Of a DNA stretch of 64,000 bases, positions 1-8,326 are shown piece after piece; the stretch's first letter is position 1, and every line of letters starts with the position of its first letter. The position numbers and the translations under genes were made by a program. This DNA comes from Coprococcus ammoniilyticus (lineage in GTDB: Bacteria > Bacillota > Clostridia > Lachnospirales > Lachnospiraceae). The stretch spans positions 186,001-250,000 of the forward strand of contig NZ_JAOQJS010000006.1 in the NCBI RefSeq assembly GCF_025567345.1. Direction: 5' to 3'. Below the pieces are notes generated by a model, which saw only the letters and a program-made list of their open reading frames with translations, searched no databases and was not told the origin of the DNA.

Positions 1-5
1 TATAT

Positions 6-123
6 ATTCACTATTATGAAGCAAGCCTATCTGAATGTCGGTCCTTAGCGATCTGCGAAAGCAGGAGCCTAGTACCGCTACATGAAGATAGAACGAAAGT
101 GTCTTGCGTAATAATATGTGAAT
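6..123 (+). ncRNA. Structured RNA-like element, copy A
   Basis: First of three related elements. The outer helix pairs ATTCAC (6-11) with GTGAAT (118-123), ATTAT (13-17) with ATAAT (111-115) and GCAAG (21-25) with CTTGC (103-107), with a gaa/gta internal loop between. Inside, CTATCT/AGATAG (27-32/86-91), ATGT/ACAT (35-38/80-83) and CGGT/ACCG (39-42/74-77) carry the shared core CGGTCCTTAG and TAGTACCG. The tip is CTGC-GAAA-GCAG (53-64). A second small hairpin has a C-GAAA-G tetraloop (94-99). The GNRA loops read on the plus strand, so plus is taken as the RNA sense. It lies just past the 3' end of the minus-strand symporter and could also serve that gene as a terminator. Function is unknown. 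Confidence 0.55.
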
Positions 124-157
124 TAGATCTCAGGGTCCTCTATTTTATTTTAACAAT

Positions 158-1579
158 TTATTCAAAAGGCTGCTTATTATGACGGCTGAAGAAATCACGC
201 GTTTCCTTTGCAACCACACCGCTTAAAGCAAAGATTGCGATCATATTAGGAATAGCCATCAGTCCATTGAAGATATCGGCGATCGTCCATACAGCAGAAA
301 CTGTCATGTAAGGTCCGATAAATACGGCAAGGATGTATAACCATCTGTAGATCATGATGGATTTCTTTTTGCCGCCGGATAAGTATTCCAGACAACGCTC
401 AGAATAATAATCCCATCCAAGGATAGTTGTAAATGCAAAGAATACCAGACAGAGCATTAACAGGAAGCTTGATATCGTTGCAGGAATCGGAAGTCCCTCG
501 TTAAAAGCATATGTGGTAACCTGAACACCCTGTAAACCTTCTACTTTCCATGCACCGGTAAGAACGATGGAAAGACCTGTCATTGTACAGATAATGATGG
601 TATCGATGAAAGTACCTGTCATGGATACAAGACCCTGACGAACCGGTTCCTTTGTCTGGGCAGCGGCTGCTGCGATAGGAGCAGAACCAAGACCTGCTTC
701 ATTTGAGAAGATACCACGTGCTACACCTTTCTGCATAGCAACGATAAATGAACCGGCGACACCACCTGCAACAGCAGAAGGCTTGAATGCGCTCTTTACA
801 ATGATAACAACAGCCTCAGGAATCTTAGTGATGTTACAGATCAGTAACATCACACATATAACAATATAGATAACAGCCATAAATGGAACGATGATCTGGG
901 ATACGCTTGCGATACGCTTCAGTCCGCCGATCAGAACGAGTGCAACACATACACTTAAGATCAGGGAAGCGATAACAACGGTCCATGAATAAGTACCAAT
1001 CCCTGGAATATTAATCGTCCACTGCATGTCAGGATCAAAGAATGAATTAACAGCGGAAGAGATACCATTTACCTGAGAGAAGGTTCCGATACCGAACAGA
1101 CCTACACAGATACCAAAGAAAGCAAATATTTTTGCAAGCCATTTCCATTTTGAGCCCATACCTCTTTCGATATAGTAGAATGGTCCGCCAAGTGCATGGT
1201 TGTCCTTGTCAACGACACGATATTTGACAGCCAGAAGACCTTCTGCGTATTTGGTTGCCATTCCGAAGAATGCAGCAAGTACCATCCAGAATAATGCTCC
1301 CGGTCCACCGGCTCCGATCGCAGTTGCTACACCAACGATATTGCCGGTTCCGATCGTAGCGGAAAGAGCAGTACACAGTGCACCAAAGGAAGTAACTTCG
1401 CCTTCGCCTTCTTCTTCGTTTTTGATCATCCATTTGAGTGCTAGTGGCAGTTTGCGGATCTGAAGAACGCCCATCCGGATTGTGAGAAGAATTCCACCGA
1501 CCATAATAAGGACCATAAGTGGAGGTCCCCACACAAAATCATCGATTTTTGTTAAGATTTCATTTACAGTTGCCCACAT
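158..1579 (-). CDS. Sodium:alanine symporter (AGCS family)
   Basis: A 473-residue integral membrane protein with about ten hydrophobic segments, which imports alanine or glycine with Na+. The AGCS family is recognised by the N-terminal stretch around SATIGTGNIVGVATAIGAGG (about residues 73-92), by GVARGIFSNEAGLGSAPIAA further on, and by normal family length. The start ATG follows AAAGGAG on the minus strand with good spacing. It is transcribed alone; the upstream 440 bases on that strand hold an AT-rich region with a TATAAT-like box. No terminator other than the structured element at 6-123 is visible downstream. Substrate preference between alanine and glycine cannot be read from sequence. 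Confidence 0.93.
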   Translation of the reverse strand: MWATVNEILTKIDDFVWGPPLMVLIMVGGILLTIRMGVLQIRKLPLALKWMIKNEEEGEGEVTSFGALCTALSATIGTGNIVGVATAIGAGGPGALFWMVLAAFFGMATKYAEGLLAVKYRVVDKDNHALGGPFYYIERGMGSKWKWLAKIFAFFGICVGLFGIGTFSQVNGISSAVNSFFDPDMQWTINIPGIGTYSWTVVIASLILSVCVALVLIGGLKRIASVSQIIVPFMAVIYIVICVMLLICNITKIPEAVVIIVKSAFKPSAVAGGVAGSFIVAMQKGVARGIFSNEAGLGSAPIAAAAAQTKEPVRQGLVSMTGTFIDTIIICTMTGLSIVLTGAWKVEGLQGVQVTTYAFNEGLPIPATISSFLLMLCLVFFAFTTILGWDYYSERCLEYLSGGKKKSIMIYRWLYILAVFIGPYMTVSAVWTIADIFNGLMAIPNMIAIFALSGVVAKETRDFFSRHNKQPFE

Positions 1580-2020
1580 GATTTTCTCCTTTTCATTTTT
1601 GTATTGTGGTGATGTGTTATTCTGATAAATTATATGAATAAAATAAAGAATTATATTATGAAAAAATCAAATATTTATAAAAATAACACAATATTTTAAT
1701 ATAATACATACTTTTCTACGCTAATGCAACAGAATTTGCTTAATTTTGTGAAAAAATAGCGGTAAAAACAGCAAAAATTACAAGAAGAAGACTATTTTTT
1801 TGACTTGCGGAGTTGGGGAGCCGATAATAAAATTACTATAGAAATAAAAATGCCGGATAATATTAGATACGGTTCATAGGAAAAATGCCGTGTAATATAA
1901 GATAGGTTTCATATAAAATGCGCTACATGATATGGATACATATTAACAGACTGCGTTGCAAAACGGTAAATGTTTAAATAGAAAAATACAGGAATTTACA
2001 GGAAAGGATAAAATTACAGA
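1580..2020. other. 441-base intergenic region with degenerate tandem repeats
   Basis: Divergent region between the symporter and the MFS gene; no gene is supported. It is AT-rich. At 1846-1943 there are three imperfect tandem units of about 35, 34 and 29 bases, each starting aaaaATGC and containing GATA and TTCATA/TACAT words (1846-1880, 1881-1914, 1915-1943). They could be operator sites for the MFS gene or simple slippage repeats. Confidence 0.5.
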
Positions 2021-3193
2021 ATGAATCAGAAATTAACTATCAGAGAATGGCTGCCACTCATCGGAATGATGGTAGCGGCATTTATATTTAATACATCGGA
2101 ATTCATGCCAATCGGTCTTCTGACTGATATAGCAGATGATTTTCGGATCACGGAGGCAAAAGCGGGGATGCTGATCTCAGCATATTCATGGGCGGTTATG
2201 CTGTTATCACTGCCACTCATGCTGCTTGCATCAAGGATCAGCTTCCGAAAGCTGCTGCTGGGAACGATTGCATTATTTGGAATCGGTCAGATATTATCAG
2301 CGGTTGCAACCGGATATGCGATGCTGATGGCGGCAAGGATCATAGTTGCCTGTGCACATGCGGTCTTCTGGTCGATCGCATCACCGGCAGCAGTTAAGAT
2401 CGTGCCGGAGAAGTTCAGGTCGTTTGCGATGAGTATGGTAGTAACCGGTACATCCATTGCGATGATATTTGGACTTCCGCTTGGAAGGATCGTTGGATTA
2501 TATGTAGGATGGAGAATGACATTTTTCTGTGTTGCAGTTGTTGCATTTCTTGCCCTTATCTATATGGCATTTGTATTTCCGAAGGTTGAAGGCGGTACAT
2601 CCTTTAAAATGAAAGAACTGCCGATGATATTGAAGAACCCGGTTATGCTTGGGATCATATTAATGTCGTTCTTAGTTGCGGGTGCATACTATACAGGCTA
2701 CAGCTATATTGAGCCGTTTTTGAAGCAGGTAGCAATGTTTAAGGATAATCTTGTTACTATAACTTTAATGTTGTTTGGAGCTGCCGGAATTCTTGGAAGT
2801 TTTCTGTTCTCCTGTGTATATGACAAACACAGATATCATTTTATCCGTGCATCGATCACATTGATCGCTGTTGTCATGCTTTGCCTGAAACCGGCATCGA
2901 AATTTACATGGACAATGATATTGATCTGTATGCTGTGGGGTATGGCTGTAACGGCATTTAGCGTTACTTTCCAGTCAGAGACGATCAAAGCGGTTCCGGA
3001 GGAAGCCTCCGCTGTGGCCATGTCGATGTTCTCAGGAATCTATAATCTGGGAATCGGATGCGGAACCTGGATCGGTGGTCTGGTATGTACACATGCATCG
3101 ATGGGGTATATCGGATTTGCAGGGGGGATCATGGCAGTTATAGCAATCCTGTATTGCAGCTTTATACTGATCCCACAGATGAAGAGAAAGTAG
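2021..3193 (+). CDS. MFS transporter, drug/sugar efflux type (DHA1/SotB-like)
   Basis: A 390-residue protein with about twelve membrane segments and no extra domains. The opening NTSEFMPIGLLTDIA near residue 25 is typical of the SotB/YdhP group of proton-coupled exporters. The cytoplasmic loop after segment 2 (SRISFRKLL) sits where the family has its Asp/Arg-rich loop. The start follows AAAGGA at suitable spacing. It is a single-gene unit; the next gene has its own promoter at 3287. The exported substrate (sugar, arabinoside or drug) cannot be told from sequence. Confidence 0.85.
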   Translation: MNQKLTIREWLPLIGMMVAAFIFNTSEFMPIGLLTDIADDFRITEAKAGMLISAYSWAVMLLSLPLMLLASRISFRKLLLGTIALFGIGQILSAVATGYAMLMAARIIVACAHAVFWSIASPAAVKIVPEKFRSFAMSMVVTGTSIAMIFGLPLGRIVGLYVGWRMTFFCVAVVAFLALIYMAFVFPKVEGGTSFKMKELPMILKNPVMLGIILMSFLVAGAYYTGYSYIEPFLKQVAMFKDNLVTITLMLFGAAGILGSFLFSCVYDKHRYHFIRASITLIAVVMLCLKPASKFTWTMILICMLWGMAVTAFSVTFQSETIKAVPEEASAVAMSMFSGIYNLGIGCGTWIGGLVCTHASMGYIGFAGGIMAVIAILYCSFILIPQMKRK

Positions 3194-3286
3194 ATAAATA
3201 CTTGTATAGAATGCGAAACTATAAACTGTGATGATCAGTTGGAAAAGGCATGGTTAATAATCTCTAAAAAAAATATAAATTTATCG

Positions 3287-3315
3287 TTGACATGAGTAAT
3301 CCCCGGTGCTATACT
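3287..3315 (+). promoter_or_regulatory. Sigma-A-type promoter of the amt leader
   Basis: TTGACA (3287-3292) and TATACT (3310-3315) are 17 bases apart, close to consensus. Transcription should begin near 3322, only a few bases before the hairpin at 3328. Confidence 0.8.
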
Positions 3316-3327
3316 CATGGACATAGC

Positions 3328-3365
3328 AAAGGCGCTACGAAATATTCGTAGTGCCTTTTTCTTTT
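3328..3365 (+). terminator. Promoter-proximal intrinsic terminator in the amt leader
   Basis: A 14-pair stem (3328-3341 with 3345-3358, one G-U pair) closes a 3-base ATA loop and runs into a T tract. With the promoter at 3287-3315 it would make an RNA of about 40 bases unless it is read through. Confidence 0.75.
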
Positions 3366-3453
3366 ATCGGGAGGTATAAGTTCCCCGGTACAGGACAAAG
3401 AAAAACCTGATATCCGGCTATACGCGCGGACCGGATGAGAGGAAAAATGAAGT

Positions 3454-3510
3454 AAAATGCGATGCAATGGGGCGTCTGTTAAGGATAAGTCTCCATGTAT
3501 CGCATTTTTG
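3454..3510 (+). terminator. Second terminator-like hairpin in the amt leader
   Basis: AAATGCGAT (3455-3463) pairs with ATCGCATTT (3499-3507). The stem continues through GCAATGG/CCATGT with one bulged A, and five T follow. It ends a few bases before the amt ribosome site (AGGAGG, about 3517). A terminator between promoter and ribosome site suggests antitermination control. ANTAR-type control is known for nitrogen genes in Firmicutes, but I could not find its AxxGxx hexaloop pair. Confidence 0.6.
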
Positions 3511-3530
3511 AGTTTTAGGAGGTAAGAACT

Positions 3531-5324
3531 ATGACAAGTGAAATTTTAGATGCAATTTCTGGTGAAGTGTACGGTGTCTGGTTCCTGATCGGAGCGGCAT
3601 TGGTATTCTGGATGCAGGCAGGATTTGCGATGGTAGAGACAGGATTTACCAGAGCAAAGAATGCCGGAAACATTCTGATGAAAAACCTGATGGACTTCTG
3701 TATTGGTACAGTTGTATTTATCCTTCTTGGTTTTGGACTCTTACTTGGTGAAGACATGGTTGGTTTGATCGGTAAACCGGGATTTGACATATTTACTGAT
3801 TATGCAAATTTTGACTGGTCCAACTTCGTATTTAACTTAGTGTTCTGTGCAACAACAGCGACAATCGTATCCGGTGCGATGGCAGAACGTACAAAATTCA
3901 TTTCTTATTGTGTATATTCAGCAATTATCTCAGCAGTTATTTATCCGATTGAGGCACACTGGACATGGGGCGGCGGCTGGTTGGCTCAGATGGGCTTCCA
4001 TGATTTTGCCGGTTCTAACTGTATTCATATGGTTGGTGGTATCTGTGCATTGATCGGTGCAGCAATCCTTGGACCTCGTATCGGTAAGTTTGTAAAGGGC
4101 AAGGATGGTAAGGTTGAAAAAGTAAATGCATTCCCTGGACATAACCTTCCGATCGGTTGTCTCGGTGTATTTATTCTCTGGCTTGGCTGGTATGGATTCA
4201 ATGGTGCAGCAGCAACAACCGTTTCAGAACTTGGTTCCATATTCGTAACAACAACAATTGCTCCTGCTGTTGCAACAGTTGTAGCAATGATCATTACCTG
4301 GGTAAAATATGGTAAGCCTGATGTTTCAATGTGTCTGAATGCATCTCTTGCAGGTCTGGTAGCAATTACAGCTCCTTGTGATGTCTGTGATGCTTTCGGT
4401 GCTATCGTGATCGGTGCTGTTGCCGGTGTATTGGTTGTATTCGGTGTATGGCTCTTAGATTACAAATTACATATTGATGATCCTGTAGGTGCTGTTGCAG
4501 TTCACTGCTTAAATGGTATCTGGGGAACAATCGCAGTTGGTCTTTTCGCTACAGATACAGCTCCTGCATTTGCAAGAGGTATCGGTGATGGCGTAACATA
4601 TGGTGCAAACCAGATTGCAGCCAAAGGTTTATTCTATGGCGGTGGTTTCAAGCAGCTCGGTATTCAGTTCGTAGGTATGGGCGCGACCATCCTCTGGACA
4701 GCAGTTACGATTACAATTGCATTCCTTCTTATTAAAAAGATCTTCGGCCTTCGTGTATCAGAGGAAGAGGAAATTGTTGGTCTGGATTCATGCGAGCATG
4801 GTCTTCCATCTGCATATGCCGGCTTCAGTATCGTTGATGTATCAAATACAATGACAATGGATGTAAATGAAAATACAGATCTTGGTGTAGCTGATTATGA
4901 TAAGGCTTCTGACACATTAAAGAATGTAGCAGTCAAGGTTGCGGAAGCTCCTGTTACAGCATCTCCAAGCGGTATCTACAAGGTAGTTATCATTGCAAAG
5001 CTTGCACGGTTTGAGATCTTAAAGAAAGCTTTAAATGACCTCGGTGTTACAGGTATGACAATGAATCAGGTTATGGGCTGTGGTATCCAGAAGGGTGCCG
5101 GCGAGATGTACCGTGGTGTTGAATTAGATGCAACCCTTCTTCCAAAGGTTAAGGTAGAAGTCGTAGTCAGCAAGATTCCTGTCAGTGCAGTTATTGAAGC
5201 TGCTAAGAAGGCTCTGTATACCGGACATATCGGTGATGGTAAGATCTTCGTATACAGTGTTGATAAGGTTGTTAAGGTTCGTACCGGTGAGGAAGACTTT
5301 GCAGCTTTACAGGATGTAGAGTAA
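3531..5324 (+). CDS. amt: Ammonium transporter fused to a C-terminal PII domain
   Basis: A 597-residue fusion. Residues 1 to about 410 are an Amt channel with eleven expected membrane segments, signature GFAMVETGFTRAKN, and the pore His regions VEAHWTWGGG-type and DPVGAVAVHCLNG. Residues about 480-597 are a PII (GlnB/GlnK) domain: VMGCGIQKGAGEMYRGVEL is the T-loop region and TGHIGDGKIFV the C-terminal signature. Free GlnK normally plugs Amt in response to ATP, ADP and 2-oxoglutarate; here the sensor is tethered to the channel. The usual uridylylated Tyr after YRGAE is Leu here (YRGVEL), so classic uridylylation is not expected. The RBS AGGAGG precedes the ATG. The leader holds two terminators. 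Confidence 0.93.
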   Translation: MTSEILDAISGEVYGVWFLIGAALVFWMQAGFAMVETGFTRAKNAGNILMKNLMDFCIGTVVFILLGFGLLLGEDMVGLIGKPGFDIFTDYANFDWSNFVFNLVFCATTATIVSGAMAERTKFISYCVYSAIISAVIYPIEAHWTWGGGWLAQMGFHDFAGSNCIHMVGGICALIGAAILGPRIGKFVKGKDGKVEKVNAFPGHNLPIGCLGVFILWLGWYGFNGAAATTVSELGSIFVTTTIAPAVATVVAMIITWVKYGKPDVSMCLNASLAGLVAITAPCDVCDAFGAIVIGAVAGVLVVFGVWLLDYKLHIDDPVGAVAVHCLNGIWGTIAVGLFATDTAPAFARGIGDGVTYGANQIAAKGLFYGGGFKQLGIQFVGMGATILWTAVTITIAFLLIKKIFGLRVSEEEEIVGLDSCEHGLPSAYAGFSIVDVSNTMTMDVNENTDLGVADYDKASDTLKNVAVKVAEAPVTASPSGIYKVVIIAKLARFEILKKALNDLGVTGMTMNQVMGCGIQKGAGEMYRGVELDATLLPKVKVEVVVSKIPVSAVIEAAKKALYTGHIGDGKIFVYSVDKVVKVRTGEEDFAALQDVE

Positions 5325-5350
5325 ATTACAAATAACCTATAATTATATAG

Positions 5351-5394
5351 AAGAAAGAGCCAGACCGGTGAGTGCCGGTCTGGCTTTTTCTTTT
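5351..5394 (+). terminator. Terminator of amt
   Basis: AGCCAGACCGG (5358-5368) pairs perfectly with CCGGTCTGGCT (5375-5385) around a 6-base loop. The stem is extended by A-T pairs and followed by a T tract. Confidence 0.9.
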
Positions 5395-5441
5395 AAGTGT
5401 AGAAATGGAAATCAGATAGTTCACAAAATCTTCACACAAAA

Positions 5442-5484
5442 TTAGCACTCGACTATTGACAGTGCTAATAAACGGTGCTATAAC
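5442..5484 (+). promoter_or_regulatory. CIRCE operator overlapping the hsp20 promoter
   Basis: The HrcA operator half-sites TTAGCACTC (5442-5450) and CAGTGCTAA (5460-5468) are separated by 9 bases. The right half overlaps a promoter, TTGACA (5456-5461), 17 bases, TATAAC (5479-5484). HrcA binding would block RNA polymerase until heat or misfolding titrates GroEL. The same arrangement stands before clpB at 22217. An orphan right half-site, CAGTGCTAA, recurs in the leader at 5579-5587. Confidence 0.92.
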
Positions 5485-5671
5485 ATAACTAAAGATAAGG
5501 AAAGGGATTAAGAAAGAAGATAAAAGAAAGAATCCCGGAACTTATAACATACAAATTCGACACCTCAGGTTTCTCTGACAGTGCTAAACATACAAAAGTC
5601 TAAGTGCCTCAAGGTTCCATAAGGAGCTGAGATTTCCGACACTGGTTTGAAATTGAAAGGAGTAATGACTT

Positions 5672-6136
5672 ATGTTAAGACCTAGTATTTTTGGAGAAAG
5701 TTTATTTGATGATTGGATGGATGATTTCCCATTCGGTAAGGAATTTGAAAAGGAAATGTTTCCGGAGAAAAGCCCGTTGTATGGCAAACATGCTAAGAAC
5801 ATGATGAAGACGGATGTCCGTGAAACAGATGACAGCTATGAAGTAGACATTGATCTTCCTGGATTTAAGAAGGATGAAGTAAATGTCAAACTGGAAGATG
5901 GCTACATCACCATTTCCGCTGCAAAAGGTCTGGATAAGGATGAGAAAGATAAGAAGAACGGTAAGTATATCAGACGTGAACGTTATGCCGGCAGCATGAG
6001 CAGAAGTTTCTATGTTGGTGACGGTATCAGTCAGAAGGATATACATGCAAAATATGAAAGTGGTATTCTTCGTCTGACCCTTCCAAAGAAAGCACCGGAA
6101 GCAATCGAAAAGGAGAACTTCATTGCCATCGAATAA
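5672..6136 (+). CDS. Small heat-shock protein, Hsp20/alpha-crystallin family
   Basis: A 154-residue ATP-independent holdase. The alpha-crystallin domain covers roughly residues 45-140. It opens with MKTDVRETDDSYEVDIDLPG and closes with GILRLTLPKK, a typical end of the domain. The N-terminal arm has the common LFDDWMDDF pattern. Transcription starts at the CIRCE promoter near 5491, leaving an unusually long leader of about 180 bases before RBS AAAGGAG (5656-5662). I saw no clear thermosensor pairing to the ribosome site. A 41-codon gene follows in the same direction before the next terminator. Confidence 0.93.
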   Translation: MLRPSIFGESLFDDWMDDFPFGKEFEKEMFPEKSPLYGKHAKNMMKTDVRETDDSYEVDIDLPGFKKDEVNVKLEDGYITISAAKGLDKDEKDKKNGKYIRRERYAGSMSRSFYVGDGISQKDIHAKYESGILRLTLPKKAPEAIEKENFIAIE

Positions 6137-6219
6137 AATGTGTTGATATCGAGCCGTGCGAATAAAAAACATGACCCCTTATGTATATGTATACAGATAT
6201 AAGAAAGGGAGTGTAGATC

Positions 6220-6345
6220 ATGGATAAGAATCCAAAGCATCCATTGAAGAAAAAGAAAGCAGTTCAGAAGGTATGTGCAACAGCTAATCATAATGCACAG
6301 GAGGTTGAAGCTGCAGCACCAAAGTCAAAGAAACATACTTATTAG
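6220..6345 (+). CDS. Small lysine-rich protein of unknown function (41 aa)
   Basis: A short reading frame starting MDKNPKHPLKKKKAVQKVCA and ending PKSKKHTY, with one Cys and about ten Lys. It lies 83 bases after hsp20, has an upstream AAGGGAG (5'-aaagggagtg) at workable spacing, and ends 30 bases before a strong terminator. The terminator placement suggests it is the last gene of the hsp20 transcript. Composition is hydrophilic and basic with no membrane segment, so a nucleic-acid or ribosome-associated stress peptide is possible. That is inference; I do not recognise a family. Confidence 0.6.
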   Translation: MDKNPKHPLKKKKAVQKVCATANHNAQEVEAAAPKSKKHTY

Positions 6346-6376
6346 AGTGAATAAATCAACAAATAAAGAAAAGGTT

Positions 6377-6433
6377 CCCCGCATTTGCCTGTAGCCCGAA
6401 GAACTACAGGAGACAAGTGCGGGGGATTTTTTT
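6377..6433 (+). terminator. Terminator after hsp20 and the small ORF
   Basis: CCCCGCA (6377-6383) pairs with TGCGGGG (6418-6424) outside CCTGTAG/CTACAGG (6388-6394/6404-6410). A run of T follows. Confidence 0.9.
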
Positions 6434-6563
6434 GCTTTATAGGAACAGAAGTATCATCGGAAGCATTTTCATCGAAGGCATTTGGTGACAAAATCGAAAA
6501 AATATACATGGAGGAGTGCAAAAAAACACAGTTCTGTGATACTCTATAAACGGAGGTGGTTTT

Positions 6564-7547
6564 ATGCAGGAACAAAAAGGAGCAAAAATAGGAGCATTTG
6601 TTTTCTTTTGCTTTGGTGTGATGATGCTTGCCCTCGGAGTCTGGGGCATAACAAACCTGTATGATCAGGGAGGAATCTTAACATGGGGGATCGTACTTGG
6701 ATTCGGATTGATATTTGCATTGACAGGAATCGTATTGTTTATTAATTCGATGGAAAGTGTATCCAATCGGGTCAAACAATTACTGGGTTGCATTCTGGGA
6801 ACTTTGGTATTCATGAGTTTTGGCTTTGTAGGTCTTTTTGCAAAAGGACTAGGTGTCATGAGACTTTTCCTTCTGTTTTTCGGGGGCATAGGAGTGCTAC
6901 TTCTGATCCAGGGAATTCGTAACTTTATAAAAGGAGACAGCGATGATGTCGTTCAGACTTCCGGATATAACAGTCAATATGGCGAATATAATAGTCAGTC
7001 CGGATACAACAGTCAGTCCGGATACAACGGCCCATATGGTGTGTATGGCAGCCAACCCGCAGACATAATAATAGAAAATAGCGAGAGAACATCACCATGG
7101 GCTACAGATACCGGGCAGGATTCACAATGGCAGCAGGGAACTCCGGGTACACCATTTTCAGGAGATGCTGGAAAGAAGGTCTATACCAGTCAGGTAAATG
7201 ATGATGCTGTAGGATATGGGAGTGGACTGTCACCGGAATTTGATCGGATGATGAACGGCATGGATATGGATCCTGCACAGCGGGAGCAGGCAAGAAAGGT
7301 TGGTTCCGCAGTTCGGAAAGGCGCGAATATTTATGCCGGAGTCATATGTATTGTAGTTGGAGCCGGCTTTATATTAGTAAATGGCATTAGTGTGCTTAGC
7401 TTTATTTTTATGCTCATTCAGACGGCCAGCCTCACGATTGTTATGGGTTCTTTGTTTCCAACGGTAATGTCAGCGGCATTGTTGATCGTAGGTGTATTCA
7501 TGATTGTTCGTGGTGTAAAGATCCTCCAGGGAAAAATAAATAAGTGA
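6564..7547 (+). CDS. Membrane protein with Tyr-Asn-Ser-Gln repeats, unknown function
   Basis: A 327-residue protein with four hydrophobic segments in residues 1-120 and two more in the last 75. The linker between them is hydrophilic. At about residues 131-157 it carries tandem YNSQ-type units (YNSQYGEYNSQSGYNSQSGY), low-complexity and rich in Tyr, Gly, Ser and Gln. A charged stretch near 215-245 (FDRMMNGMDMDPAQREQARK) is probably an amphipathic helix. RBS GGAGGTGG precedes the ATG. Aromatic-polar repeats of this kind often mediate self-association, but that is inference. No family recognised. Confidence 0.75.
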   Translation: MQEQKGAKIGAFVFFCFGVMMLALGVWGITNLYDQGGILTWGIVLGFGLIFALTGIVLFINSMESVSNRVKQLLGCILGTLVFMSFGFVGLFAKGLGVMRLFLLFFGGIGVLLLIQGIRNFIKGDSDDVVQTSGYNSQYGEYNSQSGYNSQSGYNGPYGVYGSQPADIIIENSERTSPWATDTGQDSQWQQGTPGTPFSGDAGKKVYTSQVNDDAVGYGSGLSPEFDRMMNGMDMDPAQREQARKVGSAVRKGANIYAGVICIVVGAGFILVNGISVLSFIFMLIQTASLTIVMGSLFPTVMSAALLIVGVFMIVRGVKILQGKINK

Positions 7548-7647
7548 TACTTATCTGAAAGACATACAAAATCACTTGCATAAGTGGAGCGACAGAGCAG
7601 ACCGGTAGAAATAGTTTGCGATTTACATACAGACAGGAGGACAAAAG

Positions 7648-8184
7648 GTGAATCAGATGGAATTAACGATTTTGGATTTTATACAGGAGCATATGAGAAA
7701 TGCATTTCTTGATGTAGTGATGCCATTTGTATCGACACTTGGAAATGCAGGGTTCATCTGGATCGCACTTACGATCGTGCTGTTGATCAGTAAGAAACAC
7801 AGAAAGACAGGAATCCTGATGGCACTTGCACTGGTATTTGATGTTATATTTTGTAATGGCATATTGAAGAATGCGGTAGCAAGGACAAGACCCTTTGATG
7901 TAAATACAGCGATTTCTCTGTTAGTGAAGAAGCCGACAGATTATTCATTCCCATCCGGTCATACGGCAGCGTCCTTTGCAGCAGTAACTGCATTGTTTTT
8001 TGCAAAAGAGAAATACCGGTATCCGGCACTGGTGCTTGCGGTGCTGATCGCATTTTCCAGACTATACCTGTATGTGCATTACCCGACCGATATCTTAGGT
8101 GGCATTCTGGTTGGAATTCTGTGTGGAGTAATAGCATATCTGATTACAAGAAAGAAACTGAAGTTTGGTTCAATGAACGGATAG
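7648..8184 (+). CDS. PAP2-family phosphatase (undecaprenyl-pyrophosphate or lipid phosphatase type)
   Basis: A 178-residue membrane phosphatase with the three PAP2 signature motifs: KNAVARTRPF (about 74-83), SFPSGHTAASFA (about 99-110) and SRLYLYVHYPTDILGG (about 136-151). The His residues of motifs 2 and 3 are the expected catalytic pair. Such enzymes recycle C55-PP for cell-wall synthesis or dephosphorylate phosphatidate. The chosen start is GTG at 7648, seven bases after AGGAGG; an ATG three codons later (7657) is the alternative. Confidence 0.9.
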   Translation: MNQMELTILDFIQEHMRNAFLDVVMPFVSTLGNAGFIWIALTIVLLISKKHRKTGILMALALVFDVIFCNGILKNAVARTRPFDVNTAISLLVKKPTDYSFPSGHTAASFAAVTALFFAKEKYRYPALVLAVLIAFSRLYLYVHYPTDILGGILVGILCGVIAYLITRKKLKFGSMNG

Positions 8185-8326
8185 AAAGAAAATGGGGGCT
8201 GGTTATCACCTGAATAAAGGCGAATAAAGAATTAACAAAATTTAACAATTATTTTCGTTTTCTTTCCATAAGAATGTAGTAGAATGGTGTAAAAGTTTTA
8301 AGAACACAGACCAGAGAGGAAATCTT

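Noticed and set aside
1209..1532. Arg-rich 107-codon frame inside the symporter gene
   Set aside because: It is a shadow in another frame of a well-supported gene; the Arg run comes from the complementary Glu codons.
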